From assembly GCA_019247135.1 (NCBI GenBank), contig JAFAPL010000275.1:1-6682 (forward strand): a stretch of DNA of 6,682 nucleotides. Direction: 5' to 3'. The notes under the pieces were generated by a model. That model ran no database searches and had not been told where the DNA came from. It was given only the letters and a program-made list of their open reading frames with translations. This document shows, one piece after another, positions 1-4,337 of the stretch; the first letter of the stretch is position 1, and each line of letters starts with the position of its first letter. This DNA comes from Chloroflexota bacterium. Its GTDB lineage: Bacteria > Chloroflexota > UBA6077 > CF-72. A program made the position numbers and the translations under genes.

Positions 1-231
1 CTCTGGCGTACCAAATGCCTTCTGCAGATCGGCGACCGAGTCGAAGTCCAGTTCAGCAACGAGGTAGTACGCCGCGCGGCCCTCACGCGACGCGGTGCTA
101 CCAGTGCTGGTAGTGAACGAACGCAGCCCTGGGATCTTCTTCGCGAGCGGCACGTGGGTGGAGGCGTAGTACTGGTCGAAGGCGGACGGGTTTGTCGGAT
201 GTCCATACAGGACGAGCAGGCGTGCGGGCAT
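1..231 (-). CDS. EthD-family small protein, 3' end cut by window edge
   Basis: Reading the minus strand from the ATG at 231-229 gives 77 uninterrupted codons to the left edge, beginning MPARLLVLYGHPTNPSAFDQ. The segments LYGHPTNPSAFDQYY, THVPLAKKIPGLRSF and AAYYLVAELDFDS are characteristic of the EthD / EthD-reductase family of small dimeric alpha-beta barrel (ferredoxin-like) proteins. Family members are about 100 residues long, so some 20-30 C-terminal residues probably lie outside the window. The namesake EthD is required by the ethyl tert-butyl ether cytochrome P450 system, but most members have no known reaction, so no substrate is assigned. The start is supported by an AAGGAAG ribosome-binding sequence a few bases upstream. 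The protein has no signal peptide or membrane segment and is presumably cytoplasmic. It is transcribed divergently from the large surface-protein gene. Family assignment is firm; function is open. Confidence 0.88.
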   Translation of the reverse strand, partial: MPARLLVLYGHPTNPSAFDQYYASTHVPLAKKIPGLRSFTTSTGSTASREGRAAYYLVAELDFDSVADLQKAFGTPE

Positions 232-235
232 GCAG

Positions 236-245
236 CTTCCTTTCC
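236..245 (-). promoter_or_regulatory. Shine-Dalgarno sequence of the EthD-family gene
   Basis: On the minus strand the sequence GGAAAGGAAG ends four bases before the ATG at 231. The AAGGA core sits about seven bases from the start, a good spacing for a bacterial ribosome-binding site. It supports ATG 231 as the true start. Confidence 0.72.
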
Positions 246-295
246 ATGGAGCCCTCGAAGACTGCGCTCGAGAGGCCCGTATAGGGTACGTCGCA

Positions 296-313
296 CCGGG
301 CGCTTGCGCCCGG
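296..313. repeat. Perfect GC-rich inverted repeat / hairpin in the divergent region
   Basis: CCGGGCG (296-302) is followed by CTTG (303-306) and the exact complement CGCCCGG (307-313). This gives a 7-bp all-GC stem. Transcribed from the plus strand, the loop would be CUUG closed by a G-C pair, a known stable tetraloop. No T-run follows on either strand, so it does not look like an intrinsic terminator. It could be a dyad operator or a leader hairpin for the EthD gene, which starts about 65 bp away. The role is unknown. Confidence 0.6.
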
Positions 314-424
314 CTCGATGCGCCATCGCGGCTCATTTTGGCCACCGACGCTCGGCCTGGCAGTTCGAGCCAGCGCAGGCCTGATTCGCCATCCGATGCG
401 CCGCGAATCGCCGCTCGCCTGATG

Positions 425-464
425 TGAGCAATTTGTGAGCCGCTAGCTTGAGCAGTTTATGAGC
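425..464 (+). promoter_or_regulatory. Candidate operator: 16-bp direct repeat built from TGAGC half-sites
   Basis: TGAGCAATTTGTGAGC (425-440) recurs as TGAGCAGTTTATGAGC (449-464), 14 of 16 bases identical, with a 24-bp period. Within each copy TGAGC occurs twice, 11 bp apart, so four TGAGC elements start at 425, 436, 449 and 460. Direct half-sites spaced by 11 bp are the arrangement bound by OmpR/PhoB-class response regulators, although other regulators use it too. The cluster ends 13 bp before the first possible start codon of the surface-protein gene. That is where an operator overlapping the promoter would lie. The repeat is seen directly; the binding role is inferred. Confidence 0.5.
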
Positions 465-479
465 ACGATGCAATATAGT
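448..479 (+). promoter_or_regulatory. Weak candidate promoter of the surface-protein gene
   Basis: TTGAGC at 448-453 resembles a -35 element. AT-rich CAATATAGT at 471-479 contains possible -10 elements: CAATAT gives a 17-bp spacer but a poor match, and TATAGT matches better but gives a 20-bp spacer. If TATAGT is the -10, transcription would begin downstream of GTG 478 and translation would have to start at GTG 553. The match is poor and is offered only as a candidate. Confidence 0.25.
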
Positions 480-3400
480 GATAGAAGGGACAGATGGGCG
501 GCCCGAGTTGCGTGGTGGGCAACGCGTTTCGCCGGCAAGGATCGCAGCGCTGGTGAGGCGATCTCGGCGCTGGCTGCCGGGCGTCACCTTCGCGCTGGTG
601 CTGAGCCTGCTCGGCTCGTTTATCACCGCTCAGCCGGTGCTGCCCCAGGCGCAGCCCACGCCCGCCGTGAGTGTCTCCTGCGCCCCGACTGGACCTGGGA
701 CCGCTGTCTTCACGTTGGCAGCGACGGTCAGTCCGACTACGACGGTCAACGGCACCTACACCATCACTCCGGGCGGACCGACAGCTGAGCCGTTCTCACT
801 GAGCGACTCGAGCAGCGTGGACGTCAGCGCCCCGGCGGGATCGAGCCTGACCGCGACGTACACCAACCCGGATGGCACGACGCAGTCGATCACAGGTGGC
901 TGTCCAGTACCTGTTGCTCCTGTATCTGGACCGGTACCCGCGGCCACTCTGCCTCAGGTGAGCATCACCTGCACTACGTCGCCTACCGACAACACGGTAC
1001 CGATCTTTTACTGGCTGGTCACCTCGCCTACGCCTCAGACGTTTAGCGGGACGTACAACATCGACCAGGGCGGTCCATCGGGACCATTCCCCCTGGTTGA
1101 GGGGACGCTTACGGACTACGACTCCAGAACTGACTTCGGAGCCATCACCGGCCCGCCATTGTCGACTCTGGTGGTCGAAGTGACGATGCAGGACGGCACG
1201 CAGCTCCGCGCCACGTCCGCATGCGCGGGCACCCCGCCGACCCCTACTCCAACGGCCACGCCCACGACCGGCACGCTCATCATCCACAAGGTCACCGATC
1301 CGTCGCCTGATCCGTCAGGCACCACCTTCCCCATCACGGTGACTGGGCCGGCGTCGCCGCCTCTGCCCGACACCGCCATGCTCAAAGATGGCGAATCGAA
1401 GAGCTACACGCTCGGGTATGGATCCTATACTGCGGCCGAGGCGATCCCGCCCGGGTGGACCCTCACCAGTGCGACCTGCGACAACGGAAGCGGCGTCTTC
1501 GTCGCCCCGAACACACTCGCCGGAATTTTCCTTCCCGCGAACAGCACGGTCAACTGCACGTTGTACAACGCGCTGGCGGCGACAGCGACGCCAACGGCGA
1601 CCAACACGGCAACCCCGACTGAGACGCCAACGGCGACCAGTACCGCAACCGTTACGCCGACACCCCTGCCTGCCCATTTGACGGTCGACAAGGTCACGGT
1701 GGGCGGCGCGGGTGGACCGTTCACTTTCGACGTAAGCGGGCCCAATGGGCCGGTGCCTGGAAGCCCGTTCACCGTGAACACCGTTAACGAAGGACAGCCA
1801 ATACGCGTCTTCGACACCATCATCTCCGGCGGGAATGTCACGTACACGATCACGGAACACGACCCGTCACCCGACTGGATCCTCACCAATGTGACGTGCA
1901 TGACCACCGGCAACAGCAGCTATGCGTGGACGCCCGGAAGTCTGACGTTCACCGTGACCATCCAGAACCAGAATCAGCCGGCGGCATGCACGGTGACGGA
2001 TACGCACGTGCCGCCGACCGCAACCCCCACGGCGACCATTACACCGACGCCCACCGTCACGCCGACGCCGACCGAGACGCCGACGCATACGCCGTTGCCG
2101 ACCGAGACGCCGACGCATACGCCGCTCCCGACCGAGACGCCGACCCACACAGCATTGCCGACCGAGACACCGACTGAGACGCCGGTGCCGCCGACCGCGA
2201 CGCCGACCGAGACGCTGGTCCCGCCGACCGAGACACCGACTGAGACGCCGGTGCCGCCGACGGCGACGCCGACCGAGACGCTGGTCCCGCCAACCGAGAC
2301 ACCGACTGAGACGCCGGTGCCGCCGACCGCGACGCCGACCGAGACGCCGGTCCCACCGACCGCGACGCCGACTGAGACGCCGACGTATACCCCGGTGCCG
2401 ACCGAGACCCCCACCAACACGCCGACTAGCACACCGACGAACACGCCGACCGCCACGCCGGTTCCACTTGGCGCTATACGGGTCACCAAGACGGATGCCA
2501 ATGGAGCCCCGCTCGCGGGAGCGACGTTCCGGCTCAGTCGCACAGCCGCGGAAGTGCCGCAGACGCAAACCACGGCCGCGAACGGAACCGCGTGCTTCAG
2601 CGGACTGCCGTTTGGGCCCTACACCGTACAGGAGACGGCGCCGCCGCCTGGCTATACCGCGGACAACACGCAGCCGGTGACGGTCACGGTGGACCGCGCG
2701 GCGGACTGCACGGCTGCGTCTGCACCGCCGAATGCGCCGGCTCCGTTCACGAACACGGCGTACACGCCGACGCCCACTAGTACGCCGACGAATACCGCGA
2801 CACCGACGAATACGGCGACGGCGACAAGTACTCCGGTGCCGCCGACCGATACGCCGACGCCGACCGGAACGGCGGTACCGTCGACGAACACGCCGACGCC
2901 GGCTCCACCGGCCACGTCGACGCCCGCGCCGCCAGGTGTACCGCAGATCAGCCTGCACAAGTCCGTCGATTCGACGTACTCGGAGCTCGGCGGGACCATG
3001 ACGTTCACGCTCACCGTCAGCAACGGAGCTGTTGTCGCGCTCGAGTGTCCAACGCTCACCCCGACAGCGACCGAGACTGCACTGGTCACCGTGACAGGCA
3101 CCCCAGAGACGCCGACTGAGACGCCGACGGGGACACTTGAAGCCACCCCCACGGAAACGCCGACGCCGCAGGTGACGGAGACGGCCACGACGGTGGTCAC
3201 CAACACGCCACTGCCGACGAATACGCCCGGGCCGACGAACACTTCGTTGCCGACCAACACGCCGGGGCCGACGAACACCTCTCTGCCGACGAACACATCC
3301 CTGCCGACGAACACCTCTCTGCCGACGAATACGTCGTTGCCGACGAACACGTCGCTGCCGACGAACACGCCGAAGCCGACGAATACCCCGCAGCCGACGA

Positions 3401-4281
3401 ATACCCCGCCGCCAGGCCCGTCGCCGCGCGCGGCGGACGATCTCCAGATCGCCAGCGCTAGCGCGGCGCAGCCGATCGCGCAGACGTCGCCTGACTGCAC
3501 CACGCCGGCGCCCGTCAGCTCGGCAGCGCAACCCGCCACGGCGACGGGCGCCGCGACTGATCAGGCCGCGCCGTCGGATGGTGCCTCCAGCGGCTTCTTC
3601 GCCGGTGTCGCAGACTGGCTCCAGCTGGCCTGGCAAACAAACGTCGTCGGCCAGGCGACCGGCACCGGTAGCGTGACGTTGTTTGACGTGACCGTCCAGG
3701 ACCAGTTGCCCAGCGGCCTCACGTTCGTCAGCGCCTCGGGCGGTGGCACCTATGACTCTGGCAGCCGCACCATCACCTGGCTGCTCAGCACGCTCGATCC
3801 GGGCGCGAGCGCGACCGTCAGCTACACCGTGACCATGGACGCCCCCGGTTACTGGACCAATGGCGCCTGCGCGGCGGCAGCAGACCAGTCGGGCAACCCC
3901 GTCGGGCCGAGCTGCGATGCCGTGACCGTGACCGGCGGTCAGCCGACTCCAACGCCGACCAGCACGCCGCAGCCAACCAGTACGAGTGCGCCACCTGGCC
4001 CGCCAGCACCCACCAGCACCAGTACGCCAACACCCACCAGCACCATCACGCCAACGCTGGCGCCAGGCGCGCCAACCCGCACGCCGACGCTCACGCCAAC
4101 CCCGACGCTGACACCCACATCCACACCCACGTCAACAGCGGCGCCGGTCGGACCGCAGCCGCCGACGCCGACACCAACCCTGACCTCAGCGGAGCAGCAG
4201 GTGGAGGTGGATGTGATCGAGATTGTGCGCGAGCGCGAGCAGGGCGCACCGCAAGTGCCAGTTCAGGTGCCCGGCACGTAG
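478..4281 (+). CDS. Secreted multidomain Thr/Pro-linker protein with prealbumin-like and DUF11-like domains
   Basis: The frame runs 1267 codons from GTG 478 to TAG 4279-4281. Domain order, numbered from GTG 478, is: signal peptide (about 26-51); two related two-Cys domains (about 62-142 and 160-249); prealbumin-like domains at about 265-365, 400-510 and 665-760; a DUF11-like domain split into 824-849 and 1062-1153; and a charged tail (1236-1267). Thr/Pro linkers lie at about 250-264, 366-399, 511-664, 762-821, 858-983 and 1156-1235. The likely role is an extracellular or cell-surface stalk, adhesin or matrix protein. There is no LPxTG motif and no C-terminal hydrophobic anchor, so attachment is unexplained. 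Start choice is uncertain. GTG 478 is the first in-frame start but has no Shine-Dalgarno. GTG 553 (codon 26) gives a classical signal peptide beginning RRSRRWLPG and has AAGGA 11 bases upstream. The first in-frame ATG is only near codon 301. Export and domain types are well supported; function is not. Confidence 0.85.
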   Translation: MIEGTDGRPELRGGQRVSPARIAALVRRSRRWLPGVTFALVLSLLGSFITAQPVLPQAQPTPAVSVSCAPTGPGTAVFTLAATVSPTTTVNGTYTITPGGPTAEPFSLSDSSSVDVSAPAGSSLTATYTNPDGTTQSITGGCPVPVAPVSGPVPAATLPQVSITCTTSPTDNTVPIFYWLVTSPTPQTFSGTYNIDQGGPSGPFPLVEGTLTDYDSRTDFGAITGPPLSTLVVEVTMQDGTQLRATSACAGTPPTPTPTATPTTGTLIIHKVTDPSPDPSGTTFPITVTGPASPPLPDTAMLKDGESKSYTLGYGSYTAAEAIPPGWTLTSATCDNGSGVFVAPNTLAGIFLPANSTVNCTLYNALAATATPTATNTATPTETPTATSTATVTPTPLPAHLTVDKVTVGGAGGPFTFDVSGPNGPVPGSPFTVNTVNEGQPIRVFDTIISGGNVTYTITEHDPSPDWILTNVTCMTTGNSSYAWTPGSLTFTVTIQNQNQPAACTVTDTHVPPTATPTATITPTPTVTPTPTETPTHTPLPTETPTHTPLPTETPTHTALPTETPTETPVPPTATPTETLVPPTETPTETPVPPTATPTETLVPPTETPTETPVPPTATPTETPVPPTATPTETPTYTPVPTETPTNTPTSTPTNTPTATPVPLGAIRVTKTDANGAPLAGATFRLSRTAAEVPQTQTTAANGTACFSGLPFGPYTVQETAPPPGYTADNTQPVTVTVDRAADCTAASAPPNAPAPFTNTAYTPTPTSTPTNTATPTNTATATSTPVPPTDTPTPTGTAVPSTNTPTPAPPATSTPAPPGVPQISLHKSVDSTYSELGGTMTFTLTVSNGAVVALECPTLTPTATETALVTVTGTPETPTETPTGTLEATPTETPTPQVTETATTVVTNTPLPTNTPGPTNTSLPTNTPGPTNTSLPTNTSLPTNTSLPTNTSLPTNTSLPTNTPKPTNTPQPTNTPPPGPSPRAADDLQIASASAAQPIAQTSPDCTTPAPVSSAAQPATATGAATDQAAPSDGASSGFFAGVADWLQLAWQTNVVGQATGTGSVTLFDVTVQDQLPSGLTFVSASGGGTYDSGSRTITWLLSTLDPGASATVSYTVTMDAPGYWTNGACAAAADQSGNPVGPSCDAVTVTGGQPTPTPTSTPQPTSTSAPPGPPAPTSTSTPTPTSTITPTLAPGAPTRTPTLTPTPTLTPTSTPTSTAAPVGPQPPTPTPTLTSAEQQVEVDVIEIVREREQGAPQVPVQVPGT
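553..630 (+). other. Signal peptide of the surface protein
   Basis: From codon 26 the protein reads a basic segment RRSRRWLPG, then a hydrophobic core VTFALVLSLLGSFI, then ITA followed by QPVLPQA. Cleavage after Ala51 (ITA, then Gln-Pro) fits the usual small -1 residue. A later site after Ala58 is less good because Pro falls at -3. SRRWLP only loosely resembles a Tat motif, so the Sec route is more likely. The core is too short and too close to the N-terminus to indicate a multi-pass protein. Confidence 0.75.
661..1224 (+). other. Tandem pair of divergent two-cysteine domains in the surface protein
   Basis: Residues about 62-142 and 160-249 align in outline. Each starts with VS(V/I)(S/T)C, continues into a GTY(T/N)I stretch followed by GGP and PF(S/P)L, and then reads T-x-DGT before a closing Cys. 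The pairs are Cys68/Cys142 and Cys165/Cys249. The spacing suggests a beta-sandwich of about 80 residues closed by one disulfide. I do not recognise the family. The pair looks like an old internal duplication, because similarity survives only at motif level. Confidence 0.55.
1270..1572 (+). other. Prealbumin-like domain 1 (isopeptide-type triad)
   Basis: Residues about 265-365 begin LIIHKVTDPS and contain YTAAEAIPPGW and a final strand ending CTLYNAL. This matches the SpaA/CnaB prealbumin-like fold. Lys271, Glu321 and Asn364 stand where the Lys-Glu-Asn triad of self-forming isopeptide bonds is found in that family. Cys334 and Cys360 could also pair. The bond is inferred from motif positions only. 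Confidence 0.65.
1675..2007 (+). other. Prealbumin-like domain 2
   Basis: Residues about 400-510 begin HLTVDKVTVGG, contain YTITEHDPSPDW, and finish AACTVTDTHV. The layout parallels domain 1: Lys405, Glu460 and an Asp (508) instead of Asn in the last strand, plus Cys474 and Cys504. Lys-Asp isopeptide bonds are known in related folds, so the change need not abolish cross-linking, but this cannot be settled from sequence. Confidence 0.6.
2071..2160 (+). repeat. Three 30-bp tandem repeats in the linker
   Basis: Units at 2071-2100, 2101-2130 and 2131-2160 each encode the ten-residue unit TETPTHTPLP or a variant. Unit 2 differs from unit 1 at 2 of 30 bases and unit 3 at 5 of 30. The array is in frame and lies directly before the 66-bp repeats. 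It forms part of the 154-residue linker between prealbumin-like domains 2 and 3. Confidence 0.85.
2161..2358 (+). repeat. Three 66-bp near-identical tandem repeats in the linker
   Basis: Units at 2161-2226, 2227-2292 and 2293-2358 each encode 22 residues starting TETPTETPVPPTATPTET and ending in a (L/P)VPP step. Units 1 and 2 differ at 2 of 66 bases, and units 1 and 3 also at 2. A degenerate partial copy follows to about 2400. The identity includes third codon positions, pointing to recent expansion by slippage or unequal recombination rather than selection on protein alone. Copy number may vary between strains and may be misassembled from short reads. Confidence 0.88.
2464..2763 (+). other. 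Prealbumin-like domain 3 (CnaB/SpaA type)
   Basis: Residues about 665-760 are the clearest CnaB-type domain: IRVTKTDANGAPLAGATFRL, then CFSGLPFGPYTVQETAPPPG, then a final FTNTAY strand. Lys671, Glu719 and Asn759 match the isopeptide triad positions. Cys706 and Cys744 form a possible additional pair. Such domains typically build stiff, protease-resistant stalks outside the cell. Confidence 0.75.
2941..3936 (+). other. DUF11-like domain split by a low-complexity insertion
   Basis: Residues 824-849 (ISLHKSVDSTYSELGGTMTF and on to LTVSN) match the first strands of a DUF11-type domain. The rest, from about 1062 (GSVTLFDVTVQDQLPSGLTF) through ITWLLSTLDPGASATVSYTV to about 1120, resumes only after roughly 210 residues. 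In ordinary DUF11 domains these two parts are contiguous. The insertion holds a Thr/Pro linker, the 18-bp repeats, an Ala-rich stretch and a hydrophobic segment, GFFAGVADWLQLAWQTNVV (1039-1057). Cys857 and Cys1007 lie inside it; Cys1131 and Cys1146 lie just after the domain core. Confidence 0.6.
3211..3408 (+). repeat. Eleven 18-bp tandem repeats encoding xPTNT(S/P)
   Basis: Eleven in-frame 18-bp units encode hexapeptides of the form (L/G/K/Q)PTNT(P/S). The order is LPTNTP, GPTNTS, LPTNTP, GPTNTS, four LPTNTS, LPTNTP, KPTNTP, QPTNTP. The first four units form two copies of a 36-bp higher-order repeat. The units sit within the insertion that splits the DUF11-like domain. They resemble LPxTG only superficially and are not sortase sites. 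Confidence 0.88.
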
Positions 4282-4308
4282 GTCTCGGACGTTCTCGCGT
4301 TCATCGTG

Positions 4309-4327
4309 TGGGGGTTGCGCACCCCCT
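4309..4327. terminator. Weak candidate bidirectional terminator hairpin
   Basis: GGGGGT (4310-4315), a TGCGC loop and ACCCCC (4321-4326) form a perfect 6-bp stem in the 56-bp gap between convergent stop codons. The position suits a shared terminator. However, no T-run follows on either strand, so classic intrinsic termination is not supported. Confidence 0.35.
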
Positions 4328-4337
4328 GAATTGGCAA

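Larger units (their letters stand above)
232..477. other. Divergent intergenic region
   Basis: This stretch lies between two divergent genes and should carry promoters for both. It holds the EthD ribosome-binding site, an 18-nt inverted repeat (296-313) and a direct-repeat cluster (425-464). There is also a 9-bp direct repeat, CGATGCGCC, at 316-324 and 394-402. Open frames crossing the region on either strand have no recognisable protein features. No convincing sigma-70 promoter is visible. On the minus strand a CTATAC element near 278-283 could be a -10 for EthD, but it has no matching -35. Confidence 0.6.

Noticed and set aside
154..626. Small open frames across the left intergenic region on both strands
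   Set aside because: They overlap the EthD gene or the surface gene, have Arg/Ala-rich GC-shadow composition, and show no ribosome-binding site or recognisable motif.
3211..3372. LPTNT as sortase LPxTG signals
   Set aside because: The fifth residue is Thr, not Gly. The motifs are internal and repeated, and no hydrophobic segment plus basic tail follows.
2071..3408. Repeats as a CRISPR array
   Set aside because: Units are contiguous in-frame coding repeats without unique spacers, and no cas genes are present.
1867..3636. Long Arg-rich open frame on the minus strand opposite the surface gene
   Set aside because: It is the complement of Thr-Pro (ACG CCG) repeats, which contain no stops in that direction. 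The product is low-complexity Arg-rich sequence with no domain, and the sense frame has clear domains.
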